Part shown: positions 7,459-16,555 of the stretch, piece by piece | How the letters are laid out: each line of letters opens with the position of its first letter | Position numbering within the stretch: the stretch's first letter is position 1 | DNA from: an uncultured Lachnospiraceae bacterium | Lineage (GTDB): Bacteria; Bacillota; Clostridia; Lachnospirales; Lachnospiraceae | DNA: 64,000 nt | Assembly (NCBI GenBank): GCA_947632555.1 | Contig: CANRPU010000005.1 | Location: forward strand, 62,001 to 126,000 | Direction: 5' to 3' | Notes under the pieces: generated by a model | The model's database searches: none | Seen by the model: only the letters and a program-made list of their open reading frames with translations | What the model was told of the DNA's origin: nothing | Made by a program: the position numbers and the translations under genes

Positions 7459-8697
7459 CTACTGCAGGGGATATTTGTCCGTCAGAGTCTGCACCACGGC
7501 CCTCGCCTGCGGGATCTTTTCCTCTCCGCCCTGAATGACCATGGCAATGGCATCCGCGATCCTGTCCATATCTTCCGTGTTCATGCCGCGGGAAGTAACC
7601 GCGGGCGTTCCCAGCCGGATACCGCTGGTCACGAAGGGGGACTGGGGATCGTTGGGAATGGTATTCTTATTGCAGGTGATATGAGCCGCATCCAGCATCT
7701 TTTCCACTGCCTTTCCGGTCAGGTTGAAATTGGTCAGATCCACCAGCATCAGGTGATTGTCCGTACCGCCGGAAACGATCCTGATGCCTCTCTCCATAAG
7801 GCCCCTGCAGAGCGCCTGCGCGTTGTCCACGATCCTCTGCTGATATGCCTTAAACTCATCGCTCAGCGCTTCCTGGAAGCAGACCGCTTTGGCCGCGATC
7901 ACATGCATGAGCGGGCCGCCCTGGATGCCGGGGAATACCGCTTTATTGAAATTAAACTTCTCCGCCGCTTCCTGATTGCAGAGGATCAGGCCGCCCCTGG
8001 GACCGCGCAGTGTCTTGTGCGTGGTGGTGGTCACCACATCCGCGTAGGGAATGGGGCTGGGATGCAGGCCTGCCGCTACCAGTCCGGCGATATGCGCCAT
8101 GTCCACCATCAGGACCGCGCCCACCTCGTCAGCCGCTTCGCGGAATTTCTTAAAATCTATGGTCCTTGCGTAAGCGGAGGCACCGGCAATGATCATTTTG
8201 GGTCTGTGTATCAGCGCCAGCGCGCGCATTTTGTCATAGTCGATGAAGCCATCGCTGTTGACGCCGTAGGGAACAATATGAAAATACTTGCCGGACATAT
8301 TCACCGGACTGCCGTGGGTAAGATGTCCTCCATGGTCCAGATTCATTCCCATGATGGTGTCACCGGGCTTGCAGACGGCAAACTGCACCGCCATATTGGC
8401 CTGGGCGCCGGAATGGGGCTGTACATTGGCGTAATCGCAGCCAAAAAGCTTTTTGGCTCTCTCTATGGCCAGATTTTCCACCACGTCCACGCACTCGCAG
8501 CCGCCGTAATATCGTTTCCCCGGATATCCTTCCGCGTATTTATTGGTAAGGGGGCTTCCCATTGCCGCCATTACCGCCTTACTGACCCAGTTTTCGGAGG
8601 CGATCAGCTCAATGTGGCTGTTCTGCCTTGCCTGTTCGTCCTCAATAGCCTGCGCGATCTCCGCATCCACCGCTTTCACTTCATCTAATGAATACAT
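7459..8697 (-). CDS. glyA: Serine hydroxymethyltransferase
   Basis: 412 aa. A PLP enzyme that interconverts serine and glycine while loading one-carbon units on tetrahydrofolate. The PLP lysine is in [14 protein letters not shown] (Lys about 228); ASENWVS near the N-terminus and [11 protein letters not shown] at about 94 are family signatures. The start at [10 protein letters not shown] is chosen because GAGGAGGAC lies directly upstream; a longer frame of 13 codons would cover the ribosome site. It heads the operon with hom, so glycine formed from threonine or serine is coordinated with the aspartate family. It is transcribed from the promoter at 8764-8793. Confidence 0.96.
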   Translation of the reverse strand: MYSLDEVKAVDAEIAQAIEDEQARQNSHIELIASENWVSKAVMAAMGSPLTNKYAEGYPGKRYYGGCECVDVVENLAIERAKKLFGCDYANVQPHSGAQANMAVQFAVCKPGDTIMGMNLDHGGHLTHGSPVNMSGKYFHIVPYGVNSDGFIDYDKMRALALIHRPKMIIAGASAYARTIDFKKFREAADEVGAVLMVDMAHIAGLVAAGLHPSPIPYADVVTTTTHKTLRGPRGGLILCNQEAAEKFNFNKAVFPGIQGGPLMHVIAAKAVCFQEALSDEFKAYQQRIVDNAQALCRGLMERGIRIVSGGTDNHLMLVDLTNFNLTGKAVEKMLDAAHITCNKNTIPNDPQSPFVTSGIRLGTPAVTSRGMNTEDMDRIADAIAMVIQGGEEKIPQARAVVQTLTDKYPLQ

Positions 8698-8763
8698 ATC
8701 GTCCTCCTCTATTCTACCTATTAATAATGCAGTCAATACAGAATGGAAAAATACTCAGAAATG

Positions 8764-8793
8764 ATTATAGCATAGGCCCCGATAATTGTGCAA
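8764..8793 (-). promoter_or_regulatory. Promoter of the glyA-hom-lysC operon
   Basis: TTGCAC (8793-8788), 18-base spacer, TATAAT (8769-8764) on the minus strand. It lies back-to-back with the plus-strand promoter of the lipid kinase. No riboswitch or T-box is visible in the short leader. Confidence 0.75.
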
Positions 8794-8801
8794 TAGGTTC
8801 A

Positions 8802-8830
8802 TTTACTTTCTTTCCGTTTGCTGATACAAT
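8802..8830 (+). promoter_or_regulatory. Promoter of the diacylglycerol-kinase-like gene
   Basis: TTTACT (8802-8807), 17-base spacer, TACAAT (8825-8830), preceding the gene by about 50 bases. Confidence 0.55.
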
Positions 8831-8884
8831 AGCGGCAGGAGGAACTGCTGCTTCTTTCCATAAAACCACAGACAGGAGAGTGCC

Positions 8885-9832
8885 ATGTATCATATCATTG
8901 TAAACCCGGTTTCCCGTTCAGGACGCGGCAGACATATCTGGGACAATATGATCCGTCCCGCGCTGGAGGCCGGAGAAATTCCCTACCAGGTTTATTTTTC
9001 CCGTAAAGCGGGGGATGCGTCCGCCCTGACAGCCGAAATCCTTTCCAGGCATTCCGCGCGCGCTTCCCGGGAAGCCTGCCGCCTGATCGTTCTCGGCGGG
9101 GACGGCACCGTCAACGAAGTGCTGCAGGGAGCGGATCCTTCCTCAGACGTGATCATAGGGTACATCCCCACAGGCTCCAGCAACGACCTGGCCAGGGACC
9201 TGGGTATCGCCAGGGAACCGCTGCGGGCCCTGGAAAGGATCCTGGAAGCGGAAACCCACCCCGAATACATTCATTCCATGGACAGGGGCCTTGTCAGAAT
9301 GGACCGTTCTCTCCGCTCCTTTGCCGTCAGCGCCGGCATCGGATACGACGCTGCCGTCTGTGAAGAAACCCGGCATTCTAAATTAAAGGGTATGCTGAAT
9401 AAACTGAAACTGGGAAAGCTGACCTATCTGGGCATCGCCTTAAAGCAACTTCTGACCGTGCGGCCGGTTTCCTGCGCTCTCTACCTGGATGACAGGGAAC
9501 CGATTTATATAAAGAAGCTTTTCTTCATTGCCGCTATGAATCACAGATTTGAAGGCGGCGGCTTTAAGTTCTGCCCCATGGCGGACGATGCGGACGGCCT
9601 GCTTGACCTCTGCGTGGTGGCCGGCCTGCCCCGCCTGCTGATCCTCCTGGCGCTTCCCACCGGATTTCTGGGCTGCCATTTTCTGTTTCCCGGCGTCACC
9701 CACTATCGGGCCGCCCGGATCGGCATCACCACAAAAAAGCCTCTCTGGGTACATACGGACGGGGAGGTCCGGGAACGGGCGGACGGTCTGGAGATCACCT
9801 GTATCCGCCGGAATATCCACCTGATTGTTTAA
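8885..9832 (+). CDS. Diacylglycerol/sphingosine-kinase-family lipid kinase
   Basis: 315 aa, the usual size for the YegS/DgkB family. The catalytic domain starts NPVSRSGRG, carries the ATP-binding signature GGDGTVNE at residues 71-78 and the conserved PTGSSNDLARDLG shortly after. These enzymes phosphorylate diacylglycerol or related lipids at the membrane, returning it to phospholipid synthesis, often after lipoteichoic-acid synthesis releases diacylglycerol. That would match the LtaS-like gene at 34.7 kb, but this link is inferred. The start follows CAGGAGAG. It stands alone between divergent glyA and a downstream PAP2 gene with its own promoter. Confidence 0.9.
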   Translation: MYHIIVNPVSRSGRGRHIWDNMIRPALEAGEIPYQVYFSRKAGDASALTAEILSRHSARASREACRLIVLGGDGTVNEVLQGADPSSDVIIGYIPTGSSNDLARDLGIAREPLRALERILEAETHPEYIHSMDRGLVRMDRSLRSFAVSAGIGYDAAVCEETRHSKLKGMLNKLKLGKLTYLGIALKQLLTVRPVSCALYLDDREPIYIKKLFFIAAMNHRFEGGGFKFCPMADDADGLLDLCVVAGLPRLLILLALPTGFLGCHFLFPGVTHYRAARIGITTKKPLWVHTDGEVRERADGLEITCIRRNIHLIV

Positions 9833-9877
9833 AAATAAAGAATTTCTTAATAAAATCAAAATGTTGCAAAAAAAGGA

Positions 9878-9905
9878 TTGCAAAAAATAAAAACTTGGCT
9901 ATACT
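9878..9905 (+). promoter_or_regulatory. Promoter of the PAP2-type gene
   Basis: TTGCAA (9878-9883), 16-base spacer, TATACT (9900-9905). The leader to the GTG start is about 80 bases. Confidence 0.55.
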
Positions 9906-9988
9906 GTAGGTGTACATGTAAATGCGCTTCCAAAATACAGGAAAACGGCTTGATAAAAGCAGTCAGCCGGATCAAAGGGGAGTTTGTT

Positions 9989-10657
9989 GTGAAAAAATTA
10001 AAGAAATTTTACGCGGATTATCATCATGCGATTCCTTTAATTGCTTATGGCATCGTTTATCTGACATGGTTCTGCCATCTGGAAAAAACGGTTACCAGGC
10101 AGTATACCGTCATACACATGGCGCTGGATGACTATATTCCTTTCGTGGAGGTCTTCGTGATACCATATTTTCTGTGGTTCGCCTATGTGGCCGCGGTAGT
10201 GGCATTCTTCTTTTTTAAAGATAAAGCGGAATATTACAGGACCTGCATTTTTCTTTTTACAGGCATGACCATTTTTTTGATCGTATCCACCATCTGGCCC
10301 AACGGACATCATCTGCGTCCCCATGTAATGCCCAGGGACAATATTTTTACGCAGCTGGTTTCCTGCCTGTACAAAACGGATACCCCTACCAATCTCTGGC
10401 CCAGCATCCATGTTTATAATTCGCTGGGCGCCCATTTCGCCATCGCGAAAAGCAGGCATTTTGAGAATCATAAGGGCATCAAAGCCGCTTCTTTCCTGCT
10501 CGCGATGTCCATTATCCTGTCTACCATGTTTATTAAACAACATTCTTTATTTGATGTATTGACAGGATTCGGTTTAGCTGTTATAATGTATATAGTGATT
10601 TACAGAAGCGACTTGGTACTTGGTACCAGGGACGATTCCAGACCACAGATCGGATAG
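9989..10657 (+). CDS. PAP2 (Aur1/Ipt1-like) membrane phosphatase
   Basis: 222 aa from a GTG start preceded by AAAGGGGAG; the frame is open upstream but has no ribosome site there. At least five hydrophobic segments are visible. The phosphatase-type motifs of the PAP2_3 group are present: PSIHVYNS at about residue 147 and KQHSLFDVLTGFG near 190, giving the two catalytic His residues and the Asp. Members act on lipid phosphates or inositol-phosphoceramide-like substrates at the membrane. Lying next to a lipid kinase, it may oppose or complement that reaction. The substrate cannot be told from sequence. Confidence 0.82.
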   Translation: MKKLKKFYADYHHAIPLIAYGIVYLTWFCHLEKTVTRQYTVIHMALDDYIPFVEVFVIPYFLWFAYVAAVVAFFFFKDKAEYYRTCIFLFTGMTIFLIVSTIWPNGHHLRPHVMPRDNIFTQLVSCLYKTDTPTNLWPSIHVYNSLGAHFAIAKSRHFENHKGIKAASFLLAMSIILSTMFIKQHSLFDVLTGFGLAVIMYIVIYRSDLVLGTRDDSRPQIG

Positions 10658-10722
10658 CTCTTCGGAGTGTCTGATCGCCACTAACTTTGTCAGTAATATT
10701 CATTGCTGAATTCCTATTATAC

Positions 10723-10760
10723 GAGAGCCCGAGGATACCCCCTATTATCTTCGGGCTCTC
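10723..10760. terminator. Bidirectional terminator
   Basis: GAGAGCCCGA (10723-10732) pairs with TTCGGGCTCTC (10750-10760). The plus strand continues ACCCTTTTC. It separates the convergent PAP2 and glycosyltransferase genes. Confidence 0.75.
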
Positions 10761-10786
10761 ACCCTTTTCAGGGAAAGCGCCGGAAC

Positions 10787-11815
10787 TTAATTGAAGTTAA
10801 ATATTTTCTGACAGATCCGGTAACCTTCCACGGAAATTTTTCTTCCTCCTCTGCCGGGCAGGTTCATGGCGCAGCCCATCACGCCGTTACGCAGCCAGAG
10901 GTACAGAAACCGGTCCTTCTTTTTCAGATAATTCCACAATTCCTTTTTTATCTCCAGTTTTTCTCCGCTCCCCTCCCGAATGCACAGAATGGAGGATACC
11001 GTCATAATGATCTCCAGATAGTTGCGCATATACTGATAACGCCTCTTCCCCTTCGCGATCTCGGCTTTGTGCTCCACAAAATAATCTATCATCAGCTTGT
11101 TGACCTTGATCTGCTGGTCCAGCCGGGAGATCATCACCGACTCATTGACGGACTGATCGGCTCTTCCGATATAATAACGGTAAAAATTCACATCCAGATA
11201 GTACAGGTATTCCACATGGGGAAGCGGTTCAAACACATAGAGATTGTCCACATAGAATGTGTGCTCCGGCAGATGCAGGCCGCTCTCCTTCAAAAGCTGT
11301 GTTCTGAAGATGACGGAATGCATTAAAATATAATGTCCTTTGGAAAAATGGCCGCATTCTTCCCACTTAAAGATCCTGTCCTGGGGCAGGATATGCCGGT
11401 AGCGCATCACCTTTTTGCGCTTTTCCCCTTCTTTTTCATAGACAAAATTGCTGATCAGCATGTCCAGGCGCTGCGCCGCCCGCGTTACGCTCCGCAGCGT
11501 ATCCAGGATTTTGAGGTATGCTTCCTGCTGTACCCAGTCATCGGAATCTACCACTTTAAAATAGAGGCCTTCCGCATGGGCGATACCCGCGTTCACGGCG
11601 GCTCCGTGCCCGCCGTTGGGTTGATGGATCGCCCGGACGATATCGGGATATTCCGCGGCATAGCGGTCCGCTATCTCCGCCGTATTATCTCCGGTGGAGC
11701 CGTCATCCACGATCAGGATCTCCACCTCATCTCCTCCTGTCAGCAGACTGTCAATACATTTTTCCATATACGCCGCGGAATTGTAACACGGTATGGCAAC
11801 AGACAATAATTTCAT
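10787..11815 (-). CDS. Family 2 glycosyltransferase
   Basis: 342 aa. The GT-A fold starts at once with LSVAIPCYNSAAYMEKCIDSLL; the nucleotide-binding IVDDGSTGDNT is at about residues 34-44 and the metal-binding VDSDDW near 92. The C-terminal 170 residues hold no membrane segment, so the enzyme is soluble or peripheral. Such enzymes move a sugar from a nucleotide-sugar to a surface polysaccharide or lipid acceptor. It follows the SfsA-MutY gene by 15 bases and shares its transcript, but no polysaccharide genes are near. The donor and acceptor are unknown. Confidence 0.88.
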   Translation of the reverse strand: MKLLSVAIPCYNSAAYMEKCIDSLLTGGDEVEILIVDDGSTGDNTAEIADRYAAEYPDIVRAIHQPNGGHGAAVNAGIAHAEGLYFKVVDSDDWVQQEAYLKILDTLRSVTRAAQRLDMLISNFVYEKEGEKRKKVMRYRHILPQDRIFKWEECGHFSKGHYILMHSVIFRTQLLKESGLHLPEHTFYVDNLYVFEPLPHVEYLYYLDVNFYRYYIGRADQSVNESVMISRLDQQIKVNKLMIDYFVEHKAEIAKGKRRYQYMRNYLEIIMTVSSILCIREGSGEKLEIKKELWNYLKKKDRFLYLWLRNGVMGCAMNLPGRGGRKISVEGYRICQKIFNFN

Positions 11816-11830
11816 AATGATGATCCTCTT

Positions 11831-13645
11831 TCATTGATATTTCCGGTTTCCCAGCTTGATCCGCAGATACTCCGTATAGGCCGCGAAGGCCGACGGGATG
11901 GGATAGCTTTTCTCCGTTTCCGCGGGGTCCGCGAAAATCCAGTTTTCCTTTGCCGCGGTTTCCCCTCTGGGCGCCAGTTCATCCACCCTTATCATATATC
12001 CCCACATGTCCCATTCCTTATGGGTAAAAATGTGACGGGCTTCCTTAAGCGGCAGGATCCGCAGTATTTTCAGCCCTTTCCGTTCCAGAAAGTCTATGAC
12101 CTCCTCCGATGATCTGTGCCCCGATACCATGGGGAACTCATACATCCCCGCGAGCAGGCCTTTCTCCGGCCTCCTGTGCAGAGCCACGCGGTCCTCATCT
12201 CGAATGACCAGTACGGTCAATTCTTCTGTTTTACGGGATTTTCTGCTGCTCTTTCTGGGATATTCACTCTGTACGCCGGCTTCTTCGGCAAGACAGAGGC
12301 CCCTGAGAGGACAGACCTCACAATGGGGAGCGCCGTTGGGGATACAGACCGTGGCCCCGATCTCCATCATGGCCTGATTAAAGTCCCCGGCCCTGTCGGG
12401 CATGACCGCGAGCAGTTCCTTTTCCATCTGCTTTTTTACTGCGGGCAGCAGGATATCCTCCTCCCTCCTGCCAATACGGGAAAGCACCCGGAGTACGTTG
12501 CCGTCCACCGCGGGCACCCGTTTGCCGTAGGCGATGGAAGCAATGGCCCCTGCCGTATAGCTTCCGATCCCGCTTAGTTTTAACAGTTCCCCGTATTCCG
12601 AAGGCATAACGCCGCCGTATTCTGACAGGATCCGGCGGGCCGCCTTCTGCAGATTCCGCGCCCTGTTGTAATATCCCAGGCCTTCCCACAGCTTTAAGAG
12701 CTCTTCCTCCGGCACCGCCGCCAGGCTCTCAATATCCGGCAGCGCCCGCATAAATCTTTCAAAATAAGGTTTTACCGCCTCTACCCGGGTCTGCTGCAGC
12801 ATGATCTCGGATACCCACACCCGGTAAGGCGTGGGGTCTTCTCTCCACGGAAGGATCCTGCGATTCTTATCATACCACGCCAGCAGCGGTTTGGGAATAT
12901 CTTCTACCCGCCCCTTTCTTAATTTTTCCTTAGGAGGAACTGAATTATTTTCAAATCTTTCCGGCTCCAGTATGACCGGAACCGGCCTGTTGATCACTAT
13001 TTCCCCCGGCTCCACCACACAGTCATAGGCCAAGAGGCGCACACCGGCCCGCTCCGCGGCCGCCAGCGCGTCCGCGAACGCCTGCTGCATGCGGCGGTTG
13101 GGCATAAAACAGGAAACGCCCTGCATCTGCACCACAAAAAGCAGGCAGGCCTCATAGCCTTCTTTTTTTGCCTCCATCAGCTCTTCCGTATGCTTCAGGG
13201 CCCGCGCGGAAGGAGCATCCGGAAAAAGGGCCACGTTCCCCTCTTCCAGGGTCACGCCCTTTACTTCCAGAAAAATCTTTTTCCCGCCGGCCTCCAGATA
13301 GAAATCAAAGCGGGATTTTCCGTATACGGTTTCCGGGCGCAGCAAAGTCAGGTCCGGAAAGAGCTGCTTCGTCAAAAGCCACTCTTCCACGGCCCTGTTA
13401 GGCGCCTGGGAATCCATATTGATGATCCGGCCGTTTTTGTTGACCGCGATCAGGTCATAGGCTGTTTTTCTTTCCGCCTTTCCGCTTTTTTCCAGGTAAA
13501 CCTCCGCCCGCTCCGTCAAAAGCTCCGCGCATCGTCCCGTGTTCTTGACATGTACGGTTTCCTTTCTGCCGTTTCGCTCCACGCGGGCGATAAAGCGGTT
13601 GGGACGCTCCAGAAAAACAGCCTTTTCTACATTATGATACTTCAT
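11831..13645 (-). CDS. SfsA-MutY fusion: SfsA-type nuclease domain plus A/G-specific adenine glycosylase
   Basis: 604 aa. Residues 1-228 are a complete SfsA protein (N-terminal OB-like part, then a PD-(D/E)xK-like core with SRFDFYL at 111-117 and FLEVKG at 125-130). Residues about 250-600 are MutY: SEIMLQQT with catalytic Glu 280, the HhH region LSGIGSYTAGAIAS, VDGNV with Asp 381, four Fe-S cysteines (434, 442, 445, 451) and a C-terminal NUDIX-like 8-oxoG recognition domain. MutY removes adenine opposite 8-oxoguanine; SfsA is reported as a DNA/RNA nuclease. The join is in frame with a short linker and no frameshift signs. Its start overlaps the 5'-nucleotidase stop by 14 bases. Confidence 0.9.
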   Translation of the reverse strand: MKYHNVEKAVFLERPNRFIARVERNGRKETVHVKNTGRCAELLTERAEVYLEKSGKAERKTAYDLIAVNKNGRIINMDSQAPNRAVEEWLLTKQLFPDLTLLRPETVYGKSRFDFYLEAGGKKIFLEVKGVTLEEGNVALFPDAPSARALKHTEELMEAKKEGYEACLLFVVQMQGVSCFMPNRRMQQAFADALAAAERAGVRLLAYDCVVEPGEIVINRPVPVILEPERFENNSVPPKEKLRKGRVEDIPKPLLAWYDKNRRILPWREDPTPYRVWVSEIMLQQTRVEAVKPYFERFMRALPDIESLAAVPEEELLKLWEGLGYYNRARNLQKAARRILSEYGGVMPSEYGELLKLSGIGSYTAGAIASIAYGKRVPAVDGNVLRVLSRIGRREEDILLPAVKKQMEKELLAVMPDRAGDFNQAMMEIGATVCIPNGAPHCEVCPLRGLCLAEEAGVQSEYPRKSSRKSRKTEELTVLVIRDEDRVALHRRPEKGLLAGMYEFPMVSGHRSSEEVIDFLERKGLKILRILPLKEARHIFTHKEWDMWGYMIRVDELAPRGETAAKENWIFADPAETEKSYPIPSAFAAYTEYLRIKLGNRKYQ

Positions 13646-14591
13646 TCATCTTTCTTTCCAGTCTGTAAATATTGCTTTCGTTCCCGCAGGTGCGTAAAGG
13701 CACCCTGGCAGCCGGGACCACCTCCGCCGCCTGCTTTGTGTGTCCCGGCTGATCGTCAAAGAAGATCTGGGCTCCGAAAGCGGAGAGCACCTCTCTTTTG
13801 GTGATCCCTCCCAGGAAAAACGCCTCGTCTATCCGCACATTCCACGCCCGAAGCGTCCGGATCACCCGCTCATGGGCCGGAGCGCTCCTGGCCGTTACCA
13901 GCGCCGTCCGGATAGGGGTACCCGCCCCGTCAAACTCTCTCTGCAGGTCTGACAGGATCTTCAGGAATCTGGCAAACGGCCCCGCGTGCAGGGGCAGAGC
14001 CGCCTTTTCCTTTTCGCTGCTCTCAAACGCTTCCAGCCCCTGTTCCACAAAGATCCGCTCGGCCTCGTCCGAAAAAAGCACCGCGTCCCCGTCGAAGGCG
14101 ATCCGTATCCGGGGAGCCTCCTCCTCTTTTGCCTCATACTCCATTCCGTCGTTTCCGCAGATGATCCCCGCCGCGATGCCGGCATCAATAGCGGCCTGCA
14201 CATCCGCTTCACACGCGGAAAGATACAGATCCGTTCCAAAGGCCGTCAGGTACGGTGTCAGCGGCGCGCCGCTGGTAAAAACGGCCCGTGTAATATGCAG
14301 CCCGTAACTCTCGATGGAGTGAAAGATCCGCAGGGAAATATCCGGGCTGTTCTTGGACATCAGGATCACTTCCACCCGGTTCCCGTTTTCAAACAGCTCA
14401 TTCAGCCGCAGAAGGGATCGGATCAGCGCGAAACCGGGGCCCGGCTTTAATATTTCGTCCTCATGCTCTTTCTGATAGGCAAAATAGGCTTCCACGCCCT
14501 CTTCTTCAAATATCCTGTTTTCTTTGTTCAACTGGAACAGCGTGCGGGTGGACACTCCTATCACCAATCTGTTTTCCAAACTGTACGACAC
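13632..14591 (-). CDS. Cytosolic 5'-nucleotidase (cN-I-like)
   Basis: 319 aa from a GTG start preceded by AAAGGAGG; a longer ATG start 12 codons upstream lacks a ribosome site. The sequence matches the 5'-nucleotidase family related to eukaryotic cN-I (PF06189 type): VIGVSTRTLF at the N-terminus, LMSKNSPDISLRIF, IAFDGDAVLFSDEAE (a HAD-like Asp pair) at about 161-175, and FFLGGITKREVL with IFFDDQPGH near the C-terminus. It removes phosphate from nucleoside monophosphates in the cytoplasm. Coupling with SfsA-MutY through a 14-base overlap suggests joint roles in nucleotide or DNA upkeep, but this is inference. Confidence 0.82.
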   Translation of the reverse strand: MSYSLENRLVIGVSTRTLFQLNKENRIFEEEGVEAYFAYQKEHEDEILKPGPGFALIRSLLRLNELFENGNRVEVILMSKNSPDISLRIFHSIESYGLHITRAVFTSGAPLTPYLTAFGTDLYLSACEADVQAAIDAGIAAGIICGNDGMEYEAKEEEAPRIRIAFDGDAVLFSDEAERIFVEQGLEAFESSEKEKAALPLHAGPFARFLKILSDLQREFDGAGTPIRTALVTARSAPAHERVIRTLRAWNVRIDEAFFLGGITKREVLSAFGAQIFFDDQPGHTKQAAEVVPAARVPLRTCGNESNIYRLERKMNEVS

Positions 14592-14642
14592 AGCGGCCTC
14601 CTTTCCACAGCCTGCTCCGGGAACCAAAGCCGGGCGGCGTGC

Positions 14643-15104
14643 CTAACGCGGCCGCTCGCGCTCGTACTTTTCACGTGTCAGCAGGCAGTTTCTCAGATTT
14701 TGATAACGCTCTTCCAAATCACCTTCCGGCACTTCCACATCGCAGGCTATCGCCATGGTTGTGATCATATCATCCGTGATCCTGTGGTGCAGCCCCGCCA
14801 GGATATTCAGCCTTTCCCCGTAGGAATCCGCATCCAGAAACGCGGCTACCTGTTCATCCAGCCGGTATTCCGTTTTCTCCTGTAACACGAACCGGTAAGT
14901 CTGGGAAGCCTCCGGATACTTTTCCTTATCCAGCTTTTCCGTAAAACTTTCCAGCGGTCTGGCGTATACGCGGGAGTCCCCGTACAGAGCCTGGTAGATC
15001 ACCAGTTTCTCCCCTGTTTCGGAATGCTCCGCCACAGTCAGTACTTCATAAAGATTTCCTTTAAAATGCCTGTATATCTCATGGCTTGCGGGAATCTGGG
15101 ACAT
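14643..15104 (-). CDS. DUF1653 domain protein
   Basis: 153 aa. The N-terminal 65 residues carry the DUF1653 pattern: YRHFKGNLYEVLTVAEHSET, then VIYQALYGDSRVYARPLESF. The fold is small and beta-rich and the function is unknown. The rest (about 70-153) is charged and mostly helical with no recognised motif; the family is often just the first part, so this has an added C-terminal region. The start follows AAGGAGAAG. It lies upstream of the 5'-nucleotidase and is transcribed in the same direction with a gap of about 50 bases. Confidence 0.75.
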   Translation of the reverse strand: MSQIPASHEIYRHFKGNLYEVLTVAEHSETGEKLVIYQALYGDSRVYARPLESFTEKLDKEKYPEASQTYRFVLQEKTEYRLDEQVAAFLDADSYGERLNILAGLHHRITDDMITTMAIACDVEVPEGDLEERYQNLRNCLLTREKYERERPR

Positions 15105-15179
15105 AAGATCGCTTCTCCTTTCACCGCTGCGGTTCTGCCCGCCGCGATGCTTTTATTATAATCCCAAATCCGCCGGTTG

Positions 15180-15554
15180 TCATGCATTTCCTGTCAGCGA
15201 ATATACAAAACTGCAATTCTTTTCTTCAAACCCCATGCTCCGCAGTTCTTCCACCAGAGCTTCCTTTTCTTCCGCGCTCAGGCTGTCAAACCGGCTGTGG
15301 TGGATCGCTACACAGTATTCTTTCGTATTGTCCTCATATACGGTCCTGGTGAGCATGACGCCGCTGTTACGGAATCCCGCGGCATCCAGCATTTCCCGCA
15401 TCCTGCCCACATATTCCCGCTCCAGCTGGATATAGCGGGCTTCCGATTCTTTTTCCGCGTTATGCCCCTGTATCCTGACAATGGCTCCCGTAAGCACCAT
15501 AAACATCAGCAGCAGCGCCGCCGCGGCCGCTGAAAAATATACGTTTCTTTTCAT
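15180..15554 (-). CDS. Small membrane-anchored protein of unknown function
   Basis: 124 aa. An N-terminal hydrophobic segment (residues 8-28) is followed by a charged extracytoplasmic part with an amphipathic helical stretch and a C-terminal portion ending FVYSLTGNA. I do not recognise the family. AGGAGGCGC before ATG 15554 fixes this start; a longer frame begins inside the upstream terminator region. It sits just after the two-component operon at 15644-18626 but behind a terminator, so it probably has its own promoter near the TTGTACA inverted repeat at 15582-15607. Confidence 0.6.
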   Translation of the reverse strand: MKRNVYFSAAAAALLLMFMVLTGAIVRIQGHNAEKESEARYIQLEREYVGRMREMLDAAGFRNSGVMLTRTVYEDNTKEYCVAIHHSRFDSLSAEEKEALVEELRSMGFEEKNCSFVYSLTGNA

Positions 15555-15612
15555 AAGCGCCTCCTGTTTTCTTTTGTTGTACAAACTATACAGGATTTGC
15601 TGTACAAAAAAA

Positions 15613-15634
15613 CTCCCTTTCAAATGAAAGGGAG
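15613..15634 (-). terminator. Terminator after the second two-component operon
   Basis: CTCCCTTTC and GAAAGGGAG form a perfect 9-bp stem with a 4-base loop, followed by seven Ts on the minus strand. It lies 10 bases after the stop of the gene at 15644. Confidence 0.9.
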
Positions 15635-15643
15635 CCCGGATCT

Positions 15644-16555
15644 TTATTCGGATAAAAAAGGACTGTCTTCTTCCTCGTAAACATCAATATTGTAACGGAT
15701 ATCAAAGTAGGATTCAATCCCTCCGTATCCCCACTCCCGGAGATTGCTGCCTCTCTCCAGCGCCACCGTCACAGGCACAAAGCCCCAGCGTATGCCGTCC
15801 CCTTCCACATGCCCGCTGCCGGCGGTGGTGCGGTACAGCATATATTCATCCCGCTCATAGCCCATTTCCATGATCAGTTCAAAATTGTCCGGTTCGGTTA
15901 AAACATCATAGCCCTCCGCTTCAAAATAAGCGGAACAGCCCTCCGCGAACAGACTGTTCTGATAAGTCACCGCTTCCGTGTCCAGCGAGGTGATCTCGAA
16001 TACGATATTCTCCGCTTCGGCGCAGTAGATCTCCGCCTGATAGATCAGGTAGTCCACCGCATCCACCCGCAGCAGGAAATCAAAGGTTTCATAGTCGCTG
16101 AACCGCAGGTTCCAGAATCCCACTTCCGTACTGTTCTCCGTACTGTCCGTCAGATTGTAATACTCCGCGTAGATAATATGATTTTCCATATCATAGGCGG
16201 AAAGATCCGGCAGGAGATTGTAACGGGCGGCGATACCCATGGTTTCCCGGATGCCTTCCAGCAGTTCCCCGTCCATCACGTCCCCCGCTTCCAGCGACAG
16301 CGTCCGCTTGATGCCTTCCCTGCCCTTCATGCTTTCCATCATCTGCTGCACTCTTTCATTGACCGTCATGGAAACCGGATTGTGAAAGCTGAAAGTTTCC
16401 CGTTCCATCACATGGGGCTGGTTCAGATCATTTCCGTCTATTAAAGAACTGTAAAGCGGCGGCATCAGAAACGTCACCAATATTAAGATCACCACGGAAA
16501 GCGCTCCTATCCCGTAATCCAGCAGCGCGCCTCCCCTTTCATGCTTTTTCTTCAT
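15644..16555 (-). CDS. Membrane-anchored protein associated with a histidine kinase, unknown function
   Basis: 303 aa with a basic cytoplasmic tail (MKKKHERGG), one membrane segment (about 12-34) and a large extracytoplasmic domain of about 265 residues rich in Glu, Asp and Tyr. No known domain is recognised. Its start overlaps the 3' end of the histidine kinase by 17 bases, and it is the last gene before a strong terminator. Proteins in this position, such as YycH/YycI beside WalK, can modulate the kinase from outside the membrane. That comparison is by context only, as I see no sequence match. Confidence 0.65.
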   Translation of the reverse strand: MKKKHERGGALLDYGIGALSVVILILVTFLMPPLYSSLIDGNDLNQPHVMERETFSFHNPVSMTVNERVQQMMESMKGREGIKRTLSLEAGDVMDGELLEGIRETMGIAARYNLLPDLSAYDMENHIIYAEYYNLTDSTENSTEVGFWNLRFSDYETFDFLLRVDAVDYLIYQAEIYCAEAENIVFEITSLDTEAVTYQNSLFAEGCSAYFEAEGYDVLTEPDNFELIMEMGYERDEYMLYRTTAGSGHVEGDGIRWGFVPVTVALERGSNLREWGYGGIESYFDIRYNIDVYEEEDSPFLSE

